Source of the DNA: Nymphaea colorata
Lineage: Eukaryota > Streptophyta > Magnoliopsida > Nymphaeales > Nymphaeaceae
DNA length: 31,425 bases
Reading direction: 5' to 3'
Assembly: GCF_008831285.2 (NCBI RefSeq)
Contig: NW_022205207.1
Coordinates: forward strand, 1-31,425
In this document: positions 13,001-23,094 of the stretch, one piece after another
How positions within the stretch are numbered: the first letter of the stretch is position 1
Layout of the letters: the number at the start of each line of letters is the position of its first letter
Program-made: the position numbers and the translations under genes
The notes under the pieces: generated by a model
Databases searched by the model: none
What the model was told of the DNA's origin: nothing
What the model saw: only the letters and a program-made list of their open reading frames with translations

Positions 13001-15731
13001 GGATCTCATCAACTGCATACCTTACCAGGCCCAAGAAATATAATAAGCTATATAGTTAATCAGCATGCTTTACAATAAAAAGTTCAACAGTTTCAAGATA
13101 TGCATTCATCGGAAAAAGACAGAATAAAGTTTGATGAAGCCATTGAAATGCATCTGAATATTTAGACAATTGAAAGAGAGTTTTTTAGTGCCGAATAAAT
13201 TATTCGATCATTCATTTCATCCACAAATAAAAACTTTGAAGCAAATGCCAAAGCGCAAACCTTCTACAATCCTATTCAATAGCAAATTATCGTAGAATAA
13301 TGCTCATCTGAACATTTTAAGCTCGTCTATAGAGACTTACAATCAAAGTGGGTCATATAAAGCTTAACTGATATCAAATCAGCTTACAAAAAGATATAAG
13401 GAAAGTGTTTAATCCCTTCAAGGTATTATCTATCCTAGTCTAATAAATCTATTCAAACTTTTTCTTCAATGCTGATGAAAGATTAGCCATCTTATAGAAA
13501 AATGAAGAGGGAATTCGATGCAAAAGCAAACATCTCTATCTGCAAAGTCCAAAGCCAATTAACCTGAACTTTACCAACATATTCATAACAGAAACCAATC
13601 CTCTCTTTAAGTAAAATACAAATAACTTCAACATTCTCAGAAGCCCCTTGTAGAAAAATAAGATAACAATCCATCTCCTTTCCAAAAACATGTACTTATC
13701 TCCATCAATTATGAAGAATCAATGATCTTGAATATCAATTTCGGAGGAAATAGCAATATCTTCAATCCATAACTATAAAGCACCAAGCTGTGATTAGTTC
13801 CGACGGATAGCTATGCCTAGATAATACTAAGTTCATATAACTGGAAGCATATAAAAAGAACCAGTTCTAATAAAGGAAAAATAAAACGAAAATAAGAATA
13901 GCTAATTCAGAGAATCTAACGAGAGAGCAAATGGACAATAGCTTGAGCTGAAGCTTGGAGATATGAATAATATTGAGAACTTGGTTTATGTTGTCAATGA
14001 TTAATGCAAGAAATTCTTGACAAGAGCAGGCGAATTGAGGGTGGATTACATCCAGCTTTGTGATCCTGACAACAATCCTATAGATTATAAGGGAAAACTG
14101 GATGTTATCTTTGTTCATATCAACAGATTGGCGATAGTTCGGCCGTAAGTGATTGCGAGAAACATGCAGCTTGGTCTCAGCTGGACTCCTACCATCAGAG
14201 GCCACTATTATCTCTACATCAACAACGTTAGAATGAATCCGCCTTATGAAATCGGTGTGTGTGCTGCACAAGCCGACTACAAAACTACTATCGTCACTAT
14301 TCCAAAAGTCAAGAAAATATGTATTGTGAGGAAAGCTAACTCATGCTTGACCTAAGAGACTGCTTTGGAAACCTGTATACCCAGCTTGAAAAGATATACT
14401 CGGAGATTCACTTCTTATCGAGCTTAGATGCTCAAGACTGATCGAATGTTTGAAGTTGGAGAAGTCGCAAATCAACAAATACGGTCTCAAAAAGTTGAAA
14501 TTCAGCTTTAACAACACAGAATAATAAAAGATTGCAGAAATCTAGATATCAGTTTACCTAAATTGCGAATTTGTCTCCAAATTCTCCTTGGTTATGGAAG
14601 GACTTTCATTGAAACAAAGAAAGAAATTGCTTGAAAAGGACATAAGTCTAAGCAGCAAAAACTACTATAAGGATATAACAGTCAATCGTAACAGGTTCTT
14701 AGAAGATCTGTTCCTAATTGCTGAGAAAAGCTTGCATACAAACCTTTCAGTTAGATTCGTTAACGAGCCCGGCATCGATGCTGGTGGTGTAAAGAGAGAG
14801 TTTTATGACATGATTGGCAATTAGATCAAGAGCGAACGCAACCCTTTCTTCAAGCTGATCAATCCAAACACAATGGAATACTTCCTAAATCCGGAAATCC
14901 TTAGAAATAAGTAAATATTTGTTTATTTAGGAAAAAACTTGAATATATGGAGCTCTGGGGCAAGTATTTGGCAAACTCATTCCTCAACAGCTACCTTATC
15001 GGAGTCTCATTTTCTCCTGTCTTCGTAAAACTCTCTATGAGCAATCTATCGACTATGAGGACTTACTGAGTGTTTTGCCAGCAGAAGAAAGAAAGCAATA
15101 TGAGTATCTTCTGACTGCTCGCCTTAGGATTTTGAGGATCTTGATCTTTACTTCACTGTCATGATGACAAAAAGAAGTGTATAGAGGTTTAGCTGAAAGA
15201 AGGTGGCAAGGATATCCAAGTTACTGCTTAAAATGTTTAGGAATATCTTGAATGCACGGCCCAAATGCTGCTAACTTAAAGATACAAAGAGATCATGATT
15301 TCCTTCAGAAAAGGATTTGAAACTGTTCTTTAGCTTGGCATCTTCAAAAAGTGGATCAGGAATAACGAGTTTTGGTGCCTTACGGCAGGAAACAAAGAAA
15401 TAACTCCTTAGCTAGTCCTTAACTACATTGTATTCCAAGGCTATGGAATTGATAATATCAGTGGATGGTTCAGGAGGTTCATTAGTGAAGCAAACCATGA
15501 AGTTTTGGTCGGTTTCTTGAAGTTCAGCAGTGGATCATCAAGCATCGACTTTAGCTTGGCAGCAAAGTGACTGTGACTTTTGAGAATGCAGGCGAAAATC
15601 CCAAAAAACTGCCTATTTCCCATACATGCTGGAAGGAAATCGTGGTTCCTAAGTATAAAAATTACGATATCTTGAAAAAATTGTTGACAGCTGCCTTCAT
15701 CTATTGCAGTGAAGGATTTGGATTCGGATGA
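4047..15731 (+). CDS. Giant HECT-type E3 ubiquitin ligase (many frame breaks)
   Basis: HECT ligases take ubiquitin from an E2 onto a cysteine and pass it to a substrate. The C-terminal HECT domain is unmistakable. The N-lobe (about 14,690 onwards) has FVNEPGIDAGGVKREFYDM, then LWGKYLANSFLN and GGKDIQVT. The C-lobe has LPISHTCW, with the catalytic Cys codon at 15627-15629, and ends in EGFGFG before TGA 15729-15731. Just upstream (about 13,930-14,300) a beta-rich segment ending WTPTIRGHYYLYINNVRM resembles a filamin-type Ig repeat, as in AREL1-like HECT proteins. The remaining roughly 3,300 residues are Leu/Lys/Ile-rich and helical, probably alpha-solenoid, with no domain I recognise. ATG 4047 is followed at once by TAG (Gln). 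Protein-like sequence is continuous from 4047 on, but the frame changes at a dozen or more places (for example near 4390, 5105, 6200, 8475, 9075, 9790, 10815, 11370, 12085, 13510), nearly always as if one base were missing. I treat it as one gene, though a split into two genes in the unrecognised middle is possible. Confidence 0.88.
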
Positions 15732-15765
15732 TTCGTCTAAATTTATTCTAAATTATAAGCTTATA

Positions 15766-16210
15766 TCACATAATCGAATTTTATTCTCTTTTTGGATCTT
15801 CTTTTATGTTTATCCGCTGCATTTTCTTCTTCTTGCTTTGTTCGAAGCCAGGCCATGATGGTAAAGTGATTTGCTTAATGTTTGCACTGTTGGGAAATAT
15901 TTTCTTCATTAGTTTTTTGGTCTCTCGTTTGATTTTCTTCTTTGGTCTCCATTCCTGCCAAGATAAGCAGAATCTTAAAAGGTCTTCTCACATTTCTTCC
16001 AGTTATCAATGGATATGCAAGTCATTTACGAATAGCTCCATATGAATCAAATCAAATGCTCTGGATTCATTAAGTGATGCAGTTTTGGCTTTAAAGATAT
16101 TTTGGAAGTTCTATTCTTTCACAAGATTTGGAAGGAACTTATGATTTGGAACTTTCTCGTAAAATGCTCATTTTTTGCTCATTTTTCTTACCTTTTTCTG
16201 TTGCTTCCAT
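15766..16210 (-). CDS. Possible small minus-strand gene, unrecognised (frame uncertain)
   Basis: The plus strand here is T-rich and gives implausible hydrophobic translations. The minus strand gives polar, Lys/Glu/Gln-rich, protein-like sequence. ATG at 16210-16208 opens a frame of about 48 codons. A GTAAG...AG stretch at 16191-16167 could instead be a 25-nt intron leading into another frame. At least two more frame changes are needed to reach TGA at 15768-15766. The product would be about 140-150 residues, very basic toward its C-terminus, with no motif I recognise. If real, it converges on the HECT gene with a gap of 34 bp, like other tail-to-tail pairs in this window. Exon structure and start are unsure. 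Confidence 0.4.
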
Positions 16211-16420
16211 CAATTTATGTTGGCCATTTTATTCTGTGGAGATTACCTAATATTTCTATATGTCTAAGCTTTTCCCTATTTTGATAAATTTTGACTAAAA
16301 TTCAATTATTAGTTGATATTCTCATCAATTATCCTTAAGCTCTTTCCCTTATCTTAAAGATAAATAAGTAAAACGGCTTTATTTCTTGGGATATGGTCAA
16401 TATTTGAGTTGAAAAAATCC
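16211..16420. promoter_or_regulatory. Divergent intergenic spacer
   Basis: About 210 bp of AT-rich DNA between the start of the minus-strand candidate gene and the presumed first exon of the coiled-coil gene. It should contain both promoters. I see no tRNA, repeat or coding frame in it. Confidence 0.4.
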
Positions 16421-18863
16421 ATGGGTTCCGATCCTGCCTCACAGGTAATGATCATATATAGAAAGAATACGATACAAGTAAATGCTGGTTCTCAACTGAT
16501 ATGATTATATTATTTAACAAACAATAAAAGCGTCAGAATATGAGCAAGAGCCACAACACATCTTACTAAGGCTTCAGGAGAAAGAACAGTCTGAACGCCC
16601 TTGAGGCTAACAACAACTCTGCATCGCCAGATCTCACTTTCCTCAAATTCAAGCATAACGAACATTTGTCAGAAGTCTAAAGCATTTCCATGCAACTAGA
16701 AAACTTCTCCAAAAGATCACTAAGTTCCAGAAGTTTTTGCGAGGATGGCGGCAAGCACTCTCAATCCTCAACCAATATTCGTGACTTATCAGAAGGAGTT
16801 ACCTAAAATCGCTACTATCACTCCTCTCGCAAATAAGAAATAATGCCACAAAGAAAAATGGAATATTTGCAGGGAAAAAATGAGAAATCTTTACCGAAAG
16901 AAAGAAAATAAAAGGTGAGCAACTCGGCCATATTCAACAATTCGAGGTTATTTAAGAAGATAATTACCAGAATGAATAAGAAGAAATCAATTAAATATAA
17001 CCGGTAACCTTCAAAGTCAATCCCACCTCCAAGCCCAATGACAAGAAGAACACCACCAAAACGATACACATGAAACCCACGTACAACCACAGGTTAAAAA
17101 GACTGTTAATTCATTGAAGATAGAACCTTTGGGCGTCAAGAAAGAAAAAATAAAATTGTAGCTTAATGACTTGATAAAATGCAGAAGGAGTTGGACAGCA
17201 AAAGGACAGTAAGGGAAAGCAATACATCAAGAACGCCATCCTCAGCGAATGTTGTAAAGAGAGGAAAGGAGATCCCCACCATCAACCTCAAGGATAGTGG
17301 GAAATTGGGAAAAGCAGCAGCTCCACAGGTCGAAAACAAGCAAATAGCCGATTCAAACCGAAGCAAAAACACAAAAAGCTCAACAAGCATCCTGCTGACA
17401 GCCAAAATGACTGAAAGCAAGCAAGAGATTCCCCACTAATAAGAAAAAAAGGAAGAATTCATTCCAACAAGGATGCTAAACGAAAAAGAAAAGTTTTCTT
17501 TGCTGGCCAGCGTATAAAATCTAAGAGATATCATCGTAAAGAATGATATATGCTCTTAAATTTGGAGGAAATCACCAGTTACATCTTCAAGATCGAGCAA
17601 CTGCTTACAAAGTGAAGATAGTTTATATTCTCATCTTAATTATGTTGTTATAATAATATAAGGCTTAAGTATTACAGAGGCAATAGGATGAACGGAGTAT
17701 CATCATTCGATAAGGAAAGCCGAGACATTCTGCGTGAGGTTTTGAACGAAAAAGATATCGTTATTAAAGAACTTAGCAAACAGATCATCGACTACCAGGC
17801 AGAAATCAACAATATTGCGGATAATGTCGAAACCTTCAAAAGAAACATCACGCAAGAAGTAGAAGAGCATTGCATATCAGACTTGATGAATGCAGGATTT
17901 ATCAAAAATGAGCAATCATAGTTTCATATTCTCATAGACGTAACTCAGCTCATACATGAGAAGGCCAATTTCTTTAAAATTGACTCGAGGATTCAAATAA
18001 TTAAAGAAATTGCCAACGATGATACCATCGCATGTAAGCAATTTATGGAGTCGTATTAGGAATTAAAAAGTGAAAACGTAATCTTAGCAAAGCAAATATC
18101 TGAAAAAGATCATTAAAACGAATCAATCATCACTAATCTCAAAGAGCAAATAAATAAAATAGAGATTATTATGAGAATCAAATAAAAGAACTCCAGTCGA
18201 AGATAGAATAATTATAGTAATAAAAATAGATGGATTAATTATAATCCAACAGATATAAATGTAAAGAACGTGTCTAACACATCAAGATGTGAGATAAAGG
18301 ACAAGTATGAGTAAATGCGAAAGTAGTGTGAATAAAATGTGAAAAAAATCAATGAATTATACTAAAAAAATCAAGAACTAACCAGGATTAATAATGATTT
18401 GTCATCCAAAATCAAGCTTATAAGCCAGTAAAAGCAATAAATTGAAGAAGAATAAAAGGAGATGATCTAAAAATACGAATAACTATAAGGATAATATAAT
18501 AAGTTTGTGACTTCCTCATAAGATAATGACTCATTTTCCAAAGTGCATGACTTTTAGAATCACATCAAAAAAGATAAAAACGAGATAAAAACACTCCAAG
18601 CAAAGATAAAAGTGCTTGAATAGCAATGCGACAGTTAAGAGGCTAAAATGCAAAGTATATTGAATATCTAAGGCAAATCAAGATCGTTAGCAAGGATAAA
18701 ACACGCAATCAGCCTCGCCGCCAGTGAAATTATAATAAAGTATCGAAAAATAAAGACCGAAATAGAAAAACAAGAGCAAAAAACTGATCAGGTTAGGATA
18801 TTGATTTATCTATATAAGTAACTATAAAAAAGATCAAGTTTTTTTTGTTAGTCTTTGTTATGA
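16421..18863 (+). CDS. Large coiled-coil protein with introns (frame breaks)
   Basis: Probably a structural or scaffold protein, with no recognised family. The main frame opens at ATG 16540. A GC-richer island upstream (ATG 16421 to 16444, reading MGSDPASQ) ends exactly at a GTAATG donor, and splicing to AG 16530 joins it in frame, so I place the start at 16421. The N-terminal third is Ser/Asn/Arg/Lys-rich and low in complexity. From about 17,530 on it is a long Glu/Lys/Gln/Ile coiled coil with many UAR glutamines. A second intron (17612-17662) removes an in-frame TGA. Frame breaks near 17,030, 17,090, 17,175 and 17,545 fit single missing bases. The last segment (17,663 to TGA 18861-18863) is one uninterrupted frame of about 400 codons. 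The stretch 18799-18825 has a GT...AG form and could be a further in-frame intron. The 3' end overlaps the convergent DP gene. Confidence 0.78.
16445..16530 (+). other. Probable intron 1 of the coiled-coil gene (86 nt)
   Basis: Begins GTAATG and ends AAAAG, and is AT-rich against a GC-richer 24-base upstream exon. Removing it joins eight codons starting at ATG 16421 in phase 0 to CGT 16531, three codons before the internal ATG 16540. Transcription may instead start downstream, in which case 16540 is the start codon. Confidence 0.5.
17612..17662 (+). other. Intron 2 of the coiled-coil gene (51 nt)
   Basis: Runs GTGAAG...ATAAG and is AT-rich. Its first in-frame codon after the exon is TGA, the only stop in this code. 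Removing it restores a lysine codon across the junction (AA+G) and continues the same coiled-coil frame through LKYYRGNRMNG to 18863. The length is a multiple of three, so the frame is kept and only the stop is lost. Confidence 0.7.
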
Positions 18864-19777
18864 TTTGTAGTCAGCGTAGCAATCAAGATCCATCTTCATC
18901 AATTCATTTAAATTCATAAATTTCCTTATTTCAATCTTTTGGCAATTACCCTAGTTGTTTACTTCTGCTTTCACGATGCCCTTAGGAGAAGCATTGACAA
19001 TCATAAAGGGAAAATGAATTTGTCGCATTCCTCGATTCTATTTATGTTTTCATTGATAAGCATTGGCAAGACATTGGCTTTAGCTGCTTCTTTTTTCAGA
19101 TTTTATCTCTTTTTGGCTATTTCGTATTTTTTCTTCTCGATTTAGTCCTATAAACTTTTTCTATCATTCTCGTCACATTTTAGTTGAACAGATCGATCCC
19201 CTACAATTTTTCGACCTTCTTTTCTCAAAACCCCCAGAGCTATGAGCACGTTGAGTGCATCGTAAACTCTTCTCTTGATATTTTGCTCATCTTTTTCTTC
19301 GATCCTGCTTCTGAGGATCTGTTGGTCATGCTACTTTTCGCTGTTGAGCTCATCAACTAGCTTATTTGCAACTTATTTATACGAAGCCGACCTTAGCGTG
19401 AGCACGATTTCATAAGCTCTTTGCGAGAGTTGTCTCAATCCTTTTTATTTTGGTCTTGATTTTTTGACCTAGCTATGGATTGTCCTTGTCGCTTATTCGG
19501 TCTCTCTTCCGCCGATACTTTCATTTTTCTTTCTCGCAGGCGTTTCAAAGATTTATCCGCCATTATTCTTATCCGTTTTAAATTAAGCTATCTCACTCTC
19601 TGTCAAGGTTTTATTGGCAAACATCGATGACAAGTTGAAGTTATCAAAGGAAGGCTGGAACCTTTGATCATATGCTGGATCGCTAAACCCACGACTAAAG
19701 GGCAAGCCGAGAGGCCTGCTCTCACGGTTGGGCGCTATGAAAAATTTAGAATCAAAGTAGGTCCTAGTCTCTTCCAT
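18834..19777 (-). CDS. DP-family (E2F dimerisation partner) transcription factor
   Basis: DP proteins pair with E2F and bind cell-cycle promoters. With UAR as Gln, ATG 19777-19775 opens a frame whose residues 113-193 form a winged helix beginning GLRQLSQRAYEIV. It contains EQNIKRRVYDALNVLIAL, which is the DP/E2F DNA-recognition signature with RRVYD at about 169-173. A basic/Glu-rich coiled stretch follows (dimerisation), then FIFP. A TGA at 19003-19001 ends this frame. One added T there continues into MIVNASPKGIV, matching the DP dimer-domain core, and on to TGA 18836-18834. This gives about 315 residues, short for DP but complete in core domains. A Met at 19859 (frame off by one base across a poly-A run) could give a longer N-terminus. 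The conservative end is 19001. No E2F partner is present on this chromosome. Confidence 0.88.
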
Positions 19778-20239
19778 TTATTTATGGTAACGGTCGGATG
19801 ATGGGGATGAAGGTGCTTGGGATGAGTATTTTTTTATGTTGAATGATGCGCTCAGCCATTTGATCTCCTAACGATAAGTATATATAATCCGGAGGGGAAA
19901 TTTATTAACATAAATTATTATTGGAGCTGCTTTCAAGACTATAATAGGGCTGGAAACACTCTTAGCTTTTTTGTATCTTGCGGCAGATGCATGGCATTTA
20001 ATTAATTGTCCTTGTAGATGGCTTTAAAGGCTATTGAAAGATTTCGTTGGCGGTACATCGTCATCTTTAGTCTTTTGGGTGATTTTTATATGAAATGATA
20101 CAGTTGAGGTGAGGATTTCAGCGATTTAATGATAATTTTCTTGATAAAAATATCACAAAGATGCAACAATCTTTGAATCAGCGTAATTTTCTCCAAATAT
20201 CACATTCTAATATAATTAGTGAGCATTTATTTATTAACA
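19778..20239. promoter_or_regulatory. Divergent promoter region, DP and COMM-like genes
   Basis: An AT-rich spacer of about 460 bp between two genes transcribed away from each other. The part nearest DP (19778-19859) could encode an N-terminal extension of DP. The rest shows no coding frame, tRNA fold or repeat that I can support. A TATATAA stretch lies at about 19881-19887, but I cannot call it a promoter element with confidence. Confidence 0.4.
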
Positions 20240-20733
20240 ATGGATATAGCATCATAGATCCGTAAAACCTTCGAGACCCTCATAGCTAACTAATAATTTA
20301 CATCCCACCTATTGGAATACACACGCTCAGCTCTGTAAACAATCTTCAATATCCCCCAAACTCAATAAATCGACACTCCTCCTTCATACATCATCCTCCT
20401 ATCCCACATAATAAACACTGGGCAATCTATCCAAGCATTTATTTCAAGCCTTCCGAAAGAAGTCCAATCAGGAGTGTCAAAGGTCATCAGTTAATTCCTT
20501 TCCCCTTAAAACTAAAAAGGAGTTCGTATTGATAATAGCTTCTATAACAACTTGTGCGACGTACAGTGGTAAATGTGATAGAGAATGGAAGATAAATATG
20601 GGAAGTGAAGCTCTTTACCTTTGAAAATATGGCAAAGCCCTTTATCCTGAGGCTAAACTATGAGCAACTCTCTGTGCTTTCCTTCCAGGTGAGCCAAATC
20701 GTGAACCAAATAGCTCAGATCTAAAAAAAATGA
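20240..20733 (+). CDS. COMM-domain-like protein (one frame break)
   Basis: ATG 20240 (context AACAATGG) opens a frame with UAR glutamines to about 20575. One missing base there moves to the frame that ends at TGA 20731-20733, giving about 164 residues. The N-terminal part is helical. The C-terminal 65 residues start LCDVQWQV and continue with alternating hydrophobics, a conserved Pro/Leu strand (KPFILRLNYEQLSVLSFQV) and a last helix. This fits the COMM domain: Trp-led strand, beta-sheet, final helix. COMMD proteins work in the Commander complex for endosomal cargo recycling. The assignment rests on pattern only. The gene converges on the cysteine-rich gene with a 26-bp gap. Confidence 0.6.
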
Positions 20734-20759
20734 TTGTTATATTATCAATTCCGATAAAA

Positions 20760-21482
20760 TCAATAGTAGCAATGAGTCAAATTGTATATCTGGTCCACTG
20801 GCCGATCTATTTCGCTCTTTATGCCTGAGTTTCGCCGTGTTCTCCCACTTTAGTATTTGAAAATTGGACCAGAAATATCCTCATCACATTGAAGGCATTT
20901 ATTCAGCTCACCATTAATCACGTAGGGACGCCTCAAGATAAGCGAAACCATGCATACAAGGCCGCAATGCTTCTTCGTATTTAACGTATTCCAAAACCAC
21001 ACTTCTGTGCAAGCATCGGTAAAGCCTAGAGATTTAATGCATTTTCTAAGCTTATTATGAGAAGCGAAATGTTTGACACCGCATTTGCGAACAGGCCTCG
21101 TGAGGTCTGTCGTGAGATAGACGAATAAGTCCTTCGTTGTTGAGCATTTTCCACAAACGCCTTGATGTGTCACGATCCATCCTTGCGACTAAGCTGCTGT
21201 CCTTGTATCGAAATTCGCAATTTAATAGTTCTTTTTCTCCTTGTTGAGATACCTAATTGCGCAAACTCTGTCTTTATTCTTCAGGTTTTCGTTTACTTTG
21301 TCAAGGTACTATGGTGAGGGGTGTAAATAGGGATTATCGATGATCGGAAAGGCAGTTTATGACTTTTTTTGTATGAACTGGACGTATTGAGCTGAGGGAC
21401 AATCATTGAGCGTGATCCCTACGAGAGCGACTATGACAAATAGATAAAATGGAGGCATTATAAGAATGATAAATAATGGCAT
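20760..21482 (-). CDS. Secreted cysteine-rich protein, conserved unknown family
   Basis: An intact 240-codon frame (TAA/TAG as Gln) from ATG 21482-21480 to TGA 20762-20760. Residues 1-27 are a strong signal peptide (PLFIILIMPPFYLFVIVALVG) followed by LNDC. The mature part has many cysteines (GVCGKCSTT, VRKCGVKHF, GFTDACTEVWFWN, HCGLVC, LNKCLQCDEDISGP) and a basic motif SGRTRRNSG near the C-terminus. From memory this arrangement resembles a family of secreted proteins of unknown function in algae and stramenopiles with NxCLQCDExxSGPxF and GRTRRxSG. I cannot verify this here. Likely extracellular or luminal and disulphide-stabilised. It is one of the genes without any frame break, showing that UAR=Gln alone suffices. 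Confidence 0.85.
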
Positions 21483-21551
21483 GCATAAATAGATTTCAAC
21501 AGAATATAAATTATAAATCCGATCTTCGCCAAAGTATAATATAAATACACA

Positions 21552-23094
21552 ATGGAACTCATACTCGATCACTACTATGACATGTCCAAGCCCATCTACA
21601 TGCTTCACCCTCAAAATAAGTTCTGGGAGGTTACGCTTGTCAACAAAAATGTGACTTTTAGAGTCGGAAAGGTCAAAGATAAGGTTTAGTCCCACACTGA
21701 ACAGATTGAAAAATAATATCCTAGCGTTGCTGCTGCACGAGCCACTGTTATCCAGAAGATTAATGATAAATTGACCAAAGGATATGTGTGTCCATAGGCG
21801 ACACTCAAAGAAGCTCCTAAAAAATCAGAGAAATAAAACCAGCTGTTGTGGTCAGAAATTAACCTAAAAAGACAAGAGCTTTTAGTGGGGATTATTATGA
21901 AAAAGGAAGCGAGAGTATTAAACTGTAGGTGAATGGAAAAGAGTAAAGATTACCAAGGTGGGATAGAATAAAAAATAAGGATTTGAAATAAGATCTTTCG
22001 ATACAAACGATGATGCTATAGTTTTTTGCCTAGAAGAATAGGAATGGATTAAAAGCGAAGGATTCAAATCTGCAAGCCACAAATTCATCTATTCTTTTGT
22101 TGAAGATATGGAGGAAGAGAAAAAGGAAACTAAAACAAGATAAAGACTTAAAATAAAGGCAGAAACGTATTGTCAATCACTGAAATGACAGACGATGCGA
22201 TTTCTCATAGAAGCAGAAACACATCATCAGCAAAAAGCGACAGAAGCGTCGCGAGTGGAGATTAAGATGATAATGACTACATCGATACTCACTCAAAGCT
22301 TGGAAGCCCTACAACAGCTTGCATCAAAGTGCTTCTCGCCTAGACATATAAGGAGATCTTGATCCTACAGGATGGATCATGAGTTAAAAGCTTGATGGCG
22401 TTAGATGCTTCTGGACTGGCTCAGTTATGTATTCCAGAAACGGAAATCGATTCTTCTTCCCTAAGTTCTTCACCAAAAATTGGCCTAAAAGTCAGCTAGA
22501 TGGTGAGCTATTCATCGGAAGAGGAAAGTTTTCTGAAACTATTTCAGCAATAAAGAAGGGAACTCCCATCGACGAGGAATGGAAAAAGGTTAGATACTTA
22601 GTTTTTGACTGTCCGGGACTCAAGAAGCCTTTCAAGCAAAGAATAAAAGCTATGGAAGAAGTCTTATCATCCATCGACAATCCCTACATCAAATGCCATG
22701 CTCACAGATAATGCAAAGGCTTTGCCGATCTCTTCGACGAGCTCGATAAAGTGAATAAAGCTGAAGGCGAAGGTTTGATGCTAAGGGATCCTGAGTCATT
22801 CTACGAGAATAGAAGATCAAATTCTTTGCTAAAGGTGAAGACTTTTTACGATGATGAAGCAGTTGTGCTCGGATACAAGCCAGGAACAGGTAGATGCGAA
22901 GGGATGGTCGGTGCTTTGAGGGTTAGAAATACACATGGAGTATAATTTGAGGTTGGAAGTGGGCTCACTGACCAATAACGTAAAGGCCACCAAAAATCGG
23001 ATCAAAAATTACTTACAAATATCAATAATTCAATAAGGATTCGGGAAAGCCAAGGTTCCCAACCTATATGAGAGCCTACGAAGGAAGTATATGA
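21552..23094 (+). CDS. WGR domain plus ATP-dependent DNA ligase (frame breaks)
   Basis: Seals nicks in DNA using ATP. The first 85 or so residues form a WGR-like domain (FWEVTLVNKNVTFRVGKV ... KLTKGY), found on PARPs and some ciliate DNA-repair enzymes, where it senses DNA ends. A low-complexity Ser/Asp/Lys linker follows. The ligase core has motif I KLDGVR (adenylated Lys codon 22388-22390), YSRNGNRF, motif III LDGELFIGRGKF, motif IV EGLMLR and motif V LKVK. It ends in an OB-type module with FEVGSGLTD, KIGSKITYKY and KPRFPTYMRA. The compact core resembles small bacterial LigE-type ligases more than eukaryotic ligase I/IV. Breaks at about 21,900, 21,945, 22,190, 22,379 and 22,985 each fit a one-base change. 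TGA 23092-23094 overlaps the next candidate ATG. Confidence 0.92.

Noticed and set aside
4047-15731. TGA as an occasional sense codon instead of frame breaks
   Set aside because: At the breaks the homologous sequence resumes in another frame, not after the TGA in the same frame.
15806-16045. Plus-strand Phe/Leu-rich ORF
   Set aside because: T-rich shadow of the Lys-rich minus strand.
16167-16191. 25-nt intron in the minus-strand gene at 15766-16210
   Set aside because: The unspliced frame is equally protein-like, so it is mentioned in the gene entry but not listed as a feature.
16421-16445. GGTTCCGATCC resembles a tRNA T-arm / pol III B box
   Set aside because: No acceptor, D or anticodon stems can be folded around it, and the sequence is better explained as a short first exon ending at a GTAATG donor.
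20675-20760. Intron extending the cysteine-rich gene past 20760 on the minus strand
   Set aside because: Needs a poor GTGGAC donor and would run antisense through the better supported COMM-like gene. The 240-residue product already has a complete ending.
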